Shown here piece after piece: positions 39,510-48,320 of a DNA stretch of 64,000 nucleotides. Numbering within the stretch: the first letter of the stretch is position 1; each line of letters begins with the position of its first letter. The DNA lies in NCBI GenBank assembly GCA_004555265.1, contig SFIQ01000004.1, positions 62,001 to 126,000 on the forward strand. The letters run 5' to 3'. Both the position numbers and the translations under genes were made by a program. The notes below the pieces were generated by a model. That model saw only the letters and a list, made by a program, of their open reading frames with translations. It was not told where the DNA came from and made no database searches. Origin of the DNA: Ruminococcus sp. (lineage in GTDB: Bacteria; Bacillota; Clostridia; Oscillospirales; Acutalibacteraceae).

Positions 39510-42218
39510 ATGACAAAATTGCAGAATTTGATGCCGCTTTGGGGGCCGTATTCCAAAAAATACAGCGGCATTTCCCGCATTACAGACCACGCCGATGAAA
39601 AAGGTGTGCGGTTTGATTTGGTGGTGAGCCCTGCCGTTAGTAATACCAACACTTGCCCGCCGAATGTGACCATTCCCGTGGGGGTACATCCATGGACGGC
39701 AAAAGCAGATTATACACACTATTCCTATCGTTGTGACTTGGAGTGGAAAGATAAAATTTATGCCGATGTTTCTTTCACAAAACTGACAGAGGACAGTGTT
39801 TTGGTGCGCACATCACTTGTCAACCATTCCGAATTGCCGCAAAACTGCCTTGTGAATTATTTTTCTGCACTCGAATTCCCCTCAAAATATACTACAACCG
39901 TTTCCTTGCCTGAAAAATGTATTTTTAAAAAGGCTTTGGACTATGTGACCTTTGATTACAACACCCACCGCCCGTGGGACAAGCAGGTCATGGACGCGCT
40001 GCACAAAGGCGAGTTTTTTGACGATGCATTCACAGACCACCGTGGGCTTGGTGACCGAGATAACAACCGCTATATTTTGCAAAAATTTCCGAAATTCGGT
40101 GAGGAATCAGGGGACAGCGTTTCCTATGTATTTGACGGTATCTCTGTATTTGAAAACCCTGTATTAACCGTACGCTATCAAACAACGGGGGAAAAAGACA
40201 GCACCTTTACGCTGAACGGAAAAACAACCGTTGTGTTTCCTGCTACGCACAACGGATTGCAAACGGTACAAATCGCTTTGCCGCACGCAGAACAGGATGC
40301 TTTGGATTTATCTTTCGTTTCCGTTGGTACAGGTGGTGTGGAATTTGATTTCTTGGTGATGTCGGAGCAAGCGGATGCTATGCAAATCATTTGCAAAACG
40401 GAGAAGCATCCTTTTGTACCGCAAATCGAAACGGCGCTTTTTTCGGACGGCGCGAAAGCGGTTTATCGGTATGACGGTGTAGAAAAACCGTTTGTATTGC
40501 GTACCTTTAACCCCTCCACACGGTTTCGTAAATTCCCCACAGGCGCGTTGGAGGACAGCCCGACCTCGCGTATCACGCAACCGGACGAAAGTTTCGGGGA
40601 TATGCTTGAACAGTTCTCGGTGTCTTTTTCCAAGAAACACAGCGACGACGGATTTTATCACAACACGGTTGTGCATACCATATTTATCGAGCCCGGTGAA
40701 GAAAAAATCGAATATGCTGTGATCTCATACGGCGAAACAGAATGCCAAACCGTGTCACAGTACGAAACAATTTATCAAAACGCCGTGCAGGGATTGGAGA
40801 AACTTATATACACCAAAGCCGGGAAACAGTATACTTTTTCCAATCAGCTTTTGCGTGCCGCTATGTTTCAAAACACGGTGTATCCGCTGTATTTGCACGG
40901 GGAGTATGTCGTACATCACACGCCCGGCAAGCGCTGGGATTCTTTTTACACATGGGATTCGGGCTTTATCGGGTTGGATATGGCTTTGTATGCGCCGAAA
41001 ATTGCCGACGGAATTCTCGATATGTATTTCAGCACCGAGGAGAATCCCGACTATGCCTTTTTGCTCCACGGCTCTCCCGTGCCCGTGCATATCTACCAAT
41101 ATTTTGAAATGCTCAATCATACCAACGACAAGACAGAATTATACGGGTATTACAGCCGTGCAAAATTGTTTTATGATTTCTTGGCGGGGAAAATCAACGG
41201 GTCTACCACCGCAAAGTTTAAAAGCGGAATGACAACCACCTTTGACTACTTCTATAATTGCAGCGGGATGGACGATTTGCCGCCGCAAAAAGCTATGTAC
41301 CAAGAGAATATACAGCGTGTTTGCGCGCCGGTGATTTCATCCTCGCAGGTCATTCGTACTGCGAAAATGCTCAAAACCATTGCCGAACACCTCGGAAAAG
41401 ACGAAGATGCGGCTGTTTATCAGGCGGATATAGACCGTTTGACCACGGCTTTGCAAAAATGGTCTTGGGACGAGCAGTGCGGTTATTTTTCCTATGTAGT
41501 GCATGACAAAGACGGCTATCCGCAGGCACAACTTAGAACAAGCGATGGGGAAAACCTCAATAAAACCATGGACGGGATTTATCCGTTAATGGCAGGCGCA
41601 GTGACCGAGGCGCAAAAAGAGCGTATTCTCGGGCATTTAAAAAGCGATACCGAGTTGTTTACGCCTGTCGGTATCAGCGCCGTAGACAGAACGGCAGGCT
41701 ATTATTTGCCCAACGGCTATTGGAACGGTAATGTATGGCTTTCGCACCAATGGTTTGTGTGGAAAACGATGTTAGACCTCGGCGAAACCGATTTTGCTTA
41801 CAGAATTGCCGAAACCGCCCTGAATGCGTGGAAACGAGAGGTAGAATATTCCTACTACACCTTTGAGATGTTCAGCATTGAAACGGGTCGCGGCGGGTGG
41901 TTTCACAATTTCGGCGGGCTTTCCGCGCCAATTAACCTTTGGTCTGCCGCCTATTTTACACCGGGTACCTATCAAAGCGGTTTTGATACTTTTTGTGAAC
42001 GCGCGGCATTTAACGATACATATACTGCGTTTTGCGGCTGTTTCACGAATACAGGTGCATACGATGGTGCTTTGCTGGTTGTAATGGCGGAAAACGGCAG
42101 TTACAGCGTAACATTAAACGGTGCGCCTGCCGTTTTTACGGCGCGCTTTGACGGTATGCTGGAAATCGCCCTGCCGAAGGGCTGCAAAAATGCAGAAATC
42201 CGTGTTCAACTGGTGTAA
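39510..42218 (+). CDS. large glycoside hydrolase-like protein, (alpha/alpha)6-barrel type
   Basis: A 902-residue protein without signal peptide. The first about 430 residues look like beta-rich domains. The C-terminal half has the six-hairpin toroid signs of GH63/MGH1-like enzymes: GKRWDSFYTWDSGFIGLDMA near residue 473, YNCSGMDDLPPQ near residue 585, KTMDGIYPLMAGAVTEAQ near residue 687 and GYWNGNVWLSHQWFVWKTML near residue 734, plus MFSIETGRGGWFHNFGGLSA. Acidic residues in WDSG and in the GMDD loop are candidate catalytic groups. Substrate unknown; cytosolic disaccharide or oligosaccharide cleavage is inferred. ATG 39510 follows AGGGGGAAAAGT. Confidence 0.8.
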   Translation: MTKLQNLMPLWGPYSKKYSGISRITDHADEKGVRFDLVVSPAVSNTNTCPPNVTIPVGVHPWTAKADYTHYSYRCDLEWKDKIYADVSFTKLTEDSVLVRTSLVNHSELPQNCLVNYFSALEFPSKYTTTVSLPEKCIFKKALDYVTFDYNTHRPWDKQVMDALHKGEFFDDAFTDHRGLGDRDNNRYILQKFPKFGEESGDSVSYVFDGISVFENPVLTVRYQTTGEKDSTFTLNGKTTVVFPATHNGLQTVQIALPHAEQDALDLSFVSVGTGGVEFDFLVMSEQADAMQIICKTEKHPFVPQIETALFSDGAKAVYRYDGVEKPFVLRTFNPSTRFRKFPTGALEDSPTSRITQPDESFGDMLEQFSVSFSKKHSDDGFYHNTVVHTIFIEPGEEKIEYAVISYGETECQTVSQYETIYQNAVQGLEKLIYTKAGKQYTFSNQLLRAAMFQNTVYPLYLHGEYVVHHTPGKRWDSFYTWDSGFIGLDMALYAPKIADGILDMYFSTEENPDYAFLLHGSPVPVHIYQYFEMLNHTNDKTELYGYYSRAKLFYDFLAGKINGSTTAKFKSGMTTTFDYFYNCSGMDDLPPQKAMYQENIQRVCAPVISSSQVIRTAKMLKTIAEHLGKDEDAAVYQADIDRLTTALQKWSWDEQCGYFSYVVHDKDGYPQAQLRTSDGENLNKTMDGIYPLMAGAVTEAQKERILGHLKSDTELFTPVGISAVDRTAGYYLPNGYWNGNVWLSHQWFVWKTMLDLGETDFAYRIAETALNAWKREVEYSYYTFEMFSIETGRGGWFHNFGGLSAPINLWSAAYFTPGTYQSGFDTFCERAAFNDTYTAFCGCFTNTGAYDGALLVVMAENGSYSVTLNGAPAVFTARFDGMLEIALPKGCKNAEIRVQLV

Positions 42219-42529
42219 TCCTCAATAATTTTTTGAATTTCTGCGTCACTTTCTGCACAAATGCCTGCTTTAATTTTTTCCTGTTCCTCTTTCGGGAGTG
42301 TGTCTAAATACACATCGAAAATCTCTACGGGCATCGCGTAGCCTCTTTCATACAACGCAAGCTTGTCTTGATAGACGGTGAAGGTGTATTTCGGAACAGC
42401 GACTTTGCTGTTTGGCCTGACGGTGTCTTTTGTTTCCCCAGCGGAAAGAGAAAACAACCCGACTGCGGTGAGAACGATCAACGAACAGATAACGATACCA
42501 ATGCATTTTAACAGTTTTTTTTGCATCAT
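42206..42529 (-). CDS. BofC C-terminal-domain-like protein, membrane anchored
   Basis: A 107-residue protein with an N-terminal membrane segment (residues 9-30) and an outer domain YTFTVYQDKLALYERG, PVEIFDVYLDTLPKEEQEKI, and the ending KIIEDYTS. The run of strand, P-x-x-x-FDV-x-x-x-x-LP, then a helix ending in EDYTS, resembles the C-terminal domain of BofC, which in Bacillus restrains SpoIVB signalling during sporulation. The N-terminal BofC domain is absent, so the role may differ. It converges with the glycosidase gene and overlaps its end by 13 bases. Confidence 0.65.
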   Translation of the reverse strand: MMQKKLLKCIGIVICSLIVLTAVGLFSLSAGETKDTVRPNSKVAVPKYTFTVYQDKLALYERGYAMPVEIFDVYLDTLPKEEQEKIKAGICAESDAEIQKIIEDYTS

Positions 42530-42683
42530 GGCACATCCTTTCTGCCTTATTTTGTGCAGAGTCGGGTAATTTTATTAAATTTCAGGGAAATTTGGAAATT
42601 TTTAATGAAATGCTGTCAAAAATATGTTACAATACATTTACTGTCTGTAATTATGCATATTTTTAATTCTTCGGAGGGCTTGT

Positions 42684-45002
42684 ATGGCGACCAATCGAAC
42701 GAATCACAATACACGCGCGCGCGCAAAACAGCGTAAGCCGCGAAACGGCATTACGGCGTTACTTTGCGCGGTGTTTACAGCTTTGCTGACAATGCTCATT
42801 GTCGGTGTCTATTTTCTTGTCTTTATGATTTCCTATGTGGACGGTGAGCCGAAAGTCAATTTGGAAGAATATAAGGAAAATCAGGACCAAACCACAATCA
42901 TTTACGCCTATGATTCTAATGATGCGGTGGTGGAGCTTGCGCGTTTACACGGCGAGCAAAACCGTGTTTGGGTGACTTATCGCGAAAATCCCGATGAAAG
43001 TGTGATTCCGCAGCATCTTGCTGATGCGTATATTGCTTTGGAAGACAAGCGTTTTTATAAGCACAACGGCGTGGATTGGTTCAGAACCGCTTCTGCAATT
43101 ATCAAGGACAAGGGCAACACGGGCGGTTCGACGATTACCCAACAGTTGATTAAGAACCTGACGGGCGAAAATAAACGCACCTTAAACCGTAAGTTTTACG
43201 AAATTCTAATGGCGTTAAATTTGGAAAAGAATGTTTCCAAGGAAACCGTATTGGAAGCTTATATGAATACGGTTTATATGAGCCACGGCTGTTACGGCGT
43301 GCAGACAGCGGCGGAAAAGTATTTCGGTAAAAATGTGGAGGACTTAAACCTTGCGGAATGTGCCTCTTTGGCAGCCATTACACAGGCACCGTCCAAATAT
43401 GACCCGCTTTTGAAGCCGGAAGAAAACCGCAAGCGGCAAATGACTTGCCTCGACAATATGCTGGCACAGGGCAAAATTACACAGGAAGAATATGACGAAG
43501 CCGTCGCTTACGAAATGGTTTTTACAAATAGTGAAAACTATGTGGAATCCGAAGATTTGGCATCGAAAAAAGTCCAAACCGAAAATGCCGTTTGGAGCTA
43601 TTATGTCGATTATGTCATTCAAAGCGTGCGTAACGATTTGATGGATCAATACAGCTACACATCGTCACAGGCTTCTTCTACGATTTATTCGGGCGGCTTG
43701 CGGATTTATTGCGCGGTGGATTTGCGCATTCAGGAGGCTATGGAGTCGGTTTATGTGAACCGTACAGGCTTCCCGAAATACAACAAAAACATTGACGATG
43801 CGCAGTCGGCCATGACCATTATGGATTACAGCGGCAGAATTGTCGGTATGGTCGGCGGTGCAGGGGAAAAGACAGAAAACCGCGGCTTAAACCGTGCGGC
43901 AAATTCTTTCCGTCAGCCCGGTTCTTCTATTAAACCGCTTTCGGTCTATGCGCCGGCCGTTAATGAAAAATATGTCACTTGGAGTACGCGTGTGACAAAC
44001 TATGGTATTCCGCATTACTATACAAACGGGAAAAACGGCGGATACGGCCCTGTTAACTACGGCGATGACCCCGGTTCGCCCAATTCGATGGTGAATGTCC
44101 AAAAGGCGATTTGCAAATCGTACAACACCGTTCCCGCGCAAATTTTGCGGCAGATTGGGTATGAAACCAGCTTTAACTATGCGACGCAGAAATTCCGCCT
44201 TGCAAAGCTTGTGGACCCGACGGATAAGAACGCTTCTTCTTTGGCGGTCGGCGGTACTTATAAAGGTGTAACCACATTGGAAATGGCGGCGGCATATGCG
44301 GCGTTCGGTAATGGCGGGAAATATTTTGAACCGTACTGTTATTACAAGGTGACAAACAGCAACGGATCTAAGGTGCTGTTACAACACGCGGAAAGCGAAG
44401 GCGAACAAATTATCTCGCCGGATACTGCCGACATTATGAATGAGCTTTTACAAACGGTTGTTACCGACGCGGCAGGGCAGGCGACTGCGCGCAATTACGG
44501 GCTTAAAAATTCTGTTTTGTTCGCCAAAACCGGTACCACCACCGAGGACAAGGATCGCTGGTTTGTCGGCGGCACACCGTATTATGTAGCGGCGGTTTGG
44601 TTCGGTTGCGATACGCCGAAACAGATTTCCGATTATGTGTCGGGAAACCCCGCCGGCAGTATTTTTGATGAGGTTATGAACCGTGTGCATAAAGGACTGG
44701 AATCCAAGAGCTTTGAAAAGTTCTCGCCGATTGTGGAACAACACGCTTACTGTGTGCAAACCGGACTGTTGGCAAGCGATACCTGCCCGAATAAAGCGAT
44801 GGGTTGGTACTCCAAGGAAAATTTACCGGCGTACTGTGTAACCTGTACCGGTTCGGTAGCGCCCGAGCCGGAAGAAACACCCGCGGAAACACCGAACGAC
44901 ACGCCGGCTGCACCCCCTGAAACTACGGCGCCGGTCACAACACAGCCTACGGAGCAAACTTCGGCTGAAACGCCGCCAACCGAGAATACCCCCGCTGACT
45001 GA
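42684..45002 (+). CDS. class A penicillin-binding protein (PBP1A-type)
   Basis: A 772-residue bifunctional cell-wall enzyme with one membrane helix near residues 25-52. The glycosyltransferase domain has ALEDKRFYKHNGVDW near residue 115, GGSTITQQLIKNL near residue 147, and YMNTVYMSHGCYGVQTAAEKYFG near residue 194. The transpeptidase has the SxxK serine in QPGSSIKPLSVY near residue 413, SYNT near residue 480 and KTGTT near residue 617. A Pro/Thr/Glu-rich tail of about 55 residues follows. It is preceded by CGGAGGG and sits eight bases ahead of pyrC, so pyr genes probably share its transcript. Confidence 0.94.
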   Translation: MATNRTNHNTRARAKQRKPRNGITALLCAVFTALLTMLIVGVYFLVFMISYVDGEPKVNLEEYKENQDQTTIIYAYDSNDAVVELARLHGEQNRVWVTYRENPDESVIPQHLADAYIALEDKRFYKHNGVDWFRTASAIIKDKGNTGGSTITQQLIKNLTGENKRTLNRKFYEILMALNLEKNVSKETVLEAYMNTVYMSHGCYGVQTAAEKYFGKNVEDLNLAECASLAAITQAPSKYDPLLKPEENRKRQMTCLDNMLAQGKITQEEYDEAVAYEMVFTNSENYVESEDLASKKVQTENAVWSYYVDYVIQSVRNDLMDQYSYTSSQASSTIYSGGLRIYCAVDLRIQEAMESVYVNRTGFPKYNKNIDDAQSAMTIMDYSGRIVGMVGGAGEKTENRGLNRAANSFRQPGSSIKPLSVYAPAVNEKYVTWSTRVTNYGIPHYYTNGKNGGYGPVNYGDDPGSPNSMVNVQKAICKSYNTVPAQILRQIGYETSFNYATQKFRLAKLVDPTDKNASSLAVGGTYKGVTTLEMAAAYAAFGNGGKYFEPYCYYKVTNSNGSKVLLQHAESEGEQIISPDTADIMNELLQTVVTDAAGQATARNYGLKNSVLFAKTGTTTEDKDRWFVGGTPYYVAAVWFGCDTPKQISDYVSGNPAGSIFDEVMNRVHKGLESKSFEKFSPIVEQHAYCVQTGLLASDTCPNKAMGWYSKENLPAYCVTCTGSVAPEPEETPAETPNDTPAAPPETTAPVTTQPTEQTSAETPPTENTPAD

Positions 45003-45010
45003 GGTGCACA

Positions 45011-46303
45011 ATGGTAGATTTACTGTTTAAAAATGCGCGGGTTGTTGACCCGTCACAAAAATTAGACCGTATATGCGATGTACTGTGTAAAGACGGTACG
45101 GTTGCTTTTATCGGGGAAAATATTGTGTGCAGTACGGCTGTAACGATTGATGCTTCGGGGCTGATTTTAGCCCCGGGGCTGATTGACTTACACACACATT
45201 TGCGCGACCCGGGCTTTACGGAAAAAGAAGATATTATAACGGGTTGTGCGGCGGCGGCGGCCGGCGGTGTAACCACGCTTTGCGCCATGCCGAATACTCT
45301 GCCTGCTTGCGATACGCCTGAAACCATACGCTATGTCTTACAAAAGGCCGAAAAAGCGCAAGCGCGTGTCTTGCCTGTTGCGGCAATCACAAAGGGGCTA
45401 AAAGGTGAAAACCTGACCGATATGACGGCGCTGAAAGAAGCGGGTGCCTGTGCATTTTCCGATGACGGTGTGCCTGTGCACACCGCGGTACAAATGCAAC
45501 AGGCGTTAGCACTTTCCGCAAAATTGAATGTGCCGATTTTTGCCCATACCGAGGATAGAAGCCTTTCCGCAGGCGGTATAGTGAATGACTGTGCACTTTG
45601 TACGGATTTGGGTGTAAAAGGAATTCCGAACTCCGCCGAGGATGTCGGTACCGCGCGGGAAATCGCACTTTTGATGTCGGCGCCGCAAAACGCAAGGCTT
45701 CACATTTGCCATGTCAGCACGGCGGGAAGCGTCTCGCTTATTCAAGATGCCAAAGCGCGCGGACTGCATATTACCGCTGAAACCTGCCCGCATTATTTTA
45801 TGTTTACGGATGCGAAAATCAGCGAGAAAGATGCCGATTACCGTATGAATCCGCCTCTGCGCTCGGAAAATGACCGCCAAGCGGTTTTGCGCGGCGTTTT
45901 AGACGGTACTTTAGATGTGATTGCCACGGACCACGCCCCGCATACTGCGACGGAAAAAGCGGATTTCTATACGGCACCGAACGGGGTTATCGGTATGGAA
46001 ACCTCGTTTTCAGCAAGCTATACGGCGCTTGTGCAATCCGGTATGCTGTCCGTTTCAGAGTTAATTGAAAAAATGTCTGTTCGCCCGGCGCAAATTCTCG
46101 GCATTGACGGCGGAACATTGCGTATCGGTGGGCGTGCGGATTTAATCTTGATTGATGAGAACGAAGTATGGACGGTCGATACGGAGAACTTGCACGGCAA
46201 GTCCAAAAACTGTGTATTTAAAAACTGCACCTTACAGTCAAAAATCAAAATGACTGTTTCGGCAGGCAGAATTGTTTATAACGACGGGATAAAGGAGAAC
46301 TGA
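45011..46303 (+). CDS. pyrC: dihydroorotase
   Basis: Third step of pyrimidine synthesis, cyclising carbamoyl-aspartate. The 430-residue protein has LAPGLIDLHTHLRDPGFTEKED near residue 53 (metal His pair), CAMPNTLPACD near residue 97, HTEDRSLS near residue 179, LHICHVSTAGS near residue 235 (His), and VIATDHAPHT near residue 303 (Asp). The motifs are those of an active class I dihydroorotase, in contrast with the CarAB of the same cluster. It starts behind TGAGGTGCAC just after the PBP gene and ends three bases before pyrF. Confidence 0.95.
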   Translation: MVDLLFKNARVVDPSQKLDRICDVLCKDGTVAFIGENIVCSTAVTIDASGLILAPGLIDLHTHLRDPGFTEKEDIITGCAAAAAGGVTTLCAMPNTLPACDTPETIRYVLQKAEKAQARVLPVAAITKGLKGENLTDMTALKEAGACAFSDDGVPVHTAVQMQQALALSAKLNVPIFAHTEDRSLSAGGIVNDCALCTDLGVKGIPNSAEDVGTAREIALLMSAPQNARLHICHVSTAGSVSLIQDAKARGLHITAETCPHYFMFTDAKISEKDADYRMNPPLRSENDRQAVLRGVLDGTLDVIATDHAPHTATEKADFYTAPNGVIGMETSFSASYTALVQSGMLSVSELIEKMSVRPAQILGIDGGTLRIGGRADLILIDENEVWTVDTENLHGKSKNCVFKNCTLQSKIKMTVSAGRIVYNDGIKEN

Positions 46304-46305
46304 AT

Positions 46306-47223
46306 ATGGGCTTTGACAGACTTTGCACGGCGATACTTGCGAAAAATAATCCGACGGTGGCGGGGCTTGACCCAAAATTGGATTTTATTCCCACTTTTAT
46401 CAAAGAAGCGTCTTTTCAGAAATACGGCAACACCTTAGAGGGTGCGGCAGATGCGTTGTTGACATTTAATAAAGGGTTGATTGACACCTTGTGTGACATT
46501 GTGCCGGCGGTTAAGCCGCAATGCGCTTACTATGAAATGTACGGTTGGCAAGGCGTGCGGGCGTTGTATGAAACCATTCGGTATGCCAAAGAAAAAGGCT
46601 TATTTGTCATTACCGATGGGAAACGCAACGATATCGGCACCACGATGGAAGCCTATGCGGCAGCACACCTCGGTACTGTCTCTGTCAACGGTGAACCGGT
46701 TGCGCCGTTTGATGCAGATGCCCTCACCGTGAACGGGTATCTCGGTACAGACGGGATTGCACCGCTGTTAAACATCTGCAAGGAACAGGATAAAGGCATT
46801 TTTGTGCTTGTGAAAACCTCAAACAAATCTTCGGGCGAGTTGCAGGATAAACAGATAGGCGATAAAACGATTTATCGTACGATGGGGGATATGTGTGAAC
46901 ATTGGGGCGCAGAGTCCTGCGGGGCGCACGGATATTCCGCAGTCGGCGCTGTGGTTGGTGCCACATACCCTGCACAGCTTGCGGAATTGCGTGCGGCGCT
47001 TCCCCACACATTCTTTTTGGTGCCCGGCTACGGTGCGCAAGGCGGCGGTGCAAAGGATGTTGCACCTGCGTTTGACACTAACGGTTTAGGCGCAGTCATC
47101 AATTCATCCCGTGGGATTATGTGCGCTTACCAAAAAGGGGCGTACACAGAAGAACAATATGCAGAAGCTGCGCGCGCCGAAGCTATTCGTATGCGTGACG
47201 AGCTGTTATCAGTCAGAAAATAA
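46306..47223 (+). CDS. pyrF: orotidine 5'-phosphate decarboxylase, long type
   Basis: Last step to UMP. The 305-residue length marks the type 2 (long) enzyme. It has VAGLDPKLDFIP near residue 19, KPQCAYYEMYGWQGV near residue 70, the catalytic Lys-Asp set in VITDGKRNDIGTTMEAY near residue 101, and the phosphate-binding PGYGAQGGGAKDV near residue 242 followed by NSSRGIM. All active-site residues expected are present. It is tightly spaced with pyrC, and carA follows after 17 bases. Confidence 0.95.
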   Translation: MGFDRLCTAILAKNNPTVAGLDPKLDFIPTFIKEASFQKYGNTLEGAADALLTFNKGLIDTLCDIVPAVKPQCAYYEMYGWQGVRALYETIRYAKEKGLFVITDGKRNDIGTTMEAYAAAHLGTVSVNGEPVAPFDADALTVNGYLGTDGIAPLLNICKEQDKGIFVLVKTSNKSSGELQDKQIGDKTIYRTMGDMCEHWGAESCGAHGYSAVGAVVGATYPAQLAELRAALPHTFFLVPGYGAQGGGAKDVAPAFDTNGLGAVINSSRGIMCAYQKGAYTEEQYAEAARAEAIRMRDELLSVRK

Positions 47224-47240
47224 ACGAAAGGGCTGTCCTT

Positions 47241-48320
47241 ATGGCACAACATACAAAAAAAGCCTATTTGCTTTTGGAAGACGGTACCGTTTTTGAAGGC
47301 TTTTCTATGGGAAAAGCGGGTACGGCGGTCGGGGAAGTTGTCTTTAATACCTGTACCGCTTCTTATGAAGAACTGCTATCCGATCCGACCTATTACGGGC
47401 AAATCGTGGCGCAAACCTATCCTTTGGTCGGAAACCGCGGTGTTGCCGACGACGGCCGTGAGTCTGAAATTATGTCCAACGGCTATATTGTGCGGGAATG
47501 GTGCGATGCGCCCGAGGGCGGTGTATCTCTGCACGAATATCTTTTGCGTCGCGGGATTGTCGGCATATACGGGATTGACACAAGGCGCTTGACGCGCGCC
47601 CTGCGGGACAAAGGCTATATGAAAGGTGCCATAACCGAGTCGATAGAAAAAAAAGAAAATTTACTGCGTGAAATTCGTGCCTATACCATTTCCGGCGCGG
47701 TGGAAGCCGTAACCATTCACAGCGCCGAAACCGTATCTGCGCCGCAGGAAAAATACCGTGTGGCAGTGTTAGACTACGGATTTCCGCGCGTGACGCTGGA
47801 CGCGCTGACTGCTCGCGGATGCACCTTAGAGTTGTTGCCTGCCGCTTATACGGCAGAACAGGTGAAAGCGTTGTCGCCTGACGGGATTTTTCTTTCCGAC
47901 GGGCCGGGCGACCCCGATGACAACCCTGTTTTTATTCAGCATATTCAAGAAATGACCAAGCTTGGCTTACCGATTTTTGCAATCGGCTTGGGGCATCAAA
48001 TGCTGGCACTTTCCGTTGGGGCAGAGATTGAAAAAATGGCGCAGGGGCATCGCGGCTCCAATCAACCGGTTTTGGTTTGCGGGACGGCGCAATTTATGGT
48101 GACCGACCAAAATCACGGATATGCGGTTAAAGCCGAAACGGTTGCGCCGAGTGTTGCTGAAATTTCTATGACAAACTTGAATGACGGGTCAATTGAAGGT
48201 CTTTCTTACAAAGCGTTTTCGGCGATTTCCGTGCAGTTTACACCAAACGGTGACCGCGACAGCAGTACATCATGGATTTTTGACCGTTTTGTTGCAATGC
48301 TCGAGGAGGCCAAGAAATGA
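47241..48320 (+). CDS. carA: carbamoyl-phosphate synthase small subunit with lost glutaminase triad
   Basis: The 359-residue protein aligns end to end with CarA, which hydrolyses glutamine and channels ammonia to CarB. The N-terminal domain (LLEDGTVFEG, GEVVFNT, YGIDTRRLTRALRDKG) is normal. The amidotransferase domain keeps the fold and the oxyanion region SDGPGDP but lacks catalysis: the Cys of the usual GICLGHQ is Gly249 (codon GGC at 47985), and the usual FHPE is FTPN, with Thr334 and Asn336 replacing His and Glu. QNHGYAV is kept. It overlaps carB by four bases. As written it should not be able to use glutamine. Confidence 0.92.
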   Translation: MAQHTKKAYLLLEDGTVFEGFSMGKAGTAVGEVVFNTCTASYEELLSDPTYYGQIVAQTYPLVGNRGVADDGRESEIMSNGYIVREWCDAPEGGVSLHEYLLRRGIVGIYGIDTRRLTRALRDKGYMKGAITESIEKKENLLREIRAYTISGAVEAVTIHSAETVSAPQEKYRVAVLDYGFPRVTLDALTARGCTLELLPAAYTAEQVKALSPDGIFLSDGPGDPDDNPVFIQHIQEMTKLGLPIFAIGLGHQMLALSVGAEIEKMAQGHRGSNQPVLVCGTAQFMVTDQNHGYAVKAETVAPSVAEISMTNLNDGSIEGLSYKAFSAISVQFTPNGDRDSSTSWIFDRFVAMLEEAKK

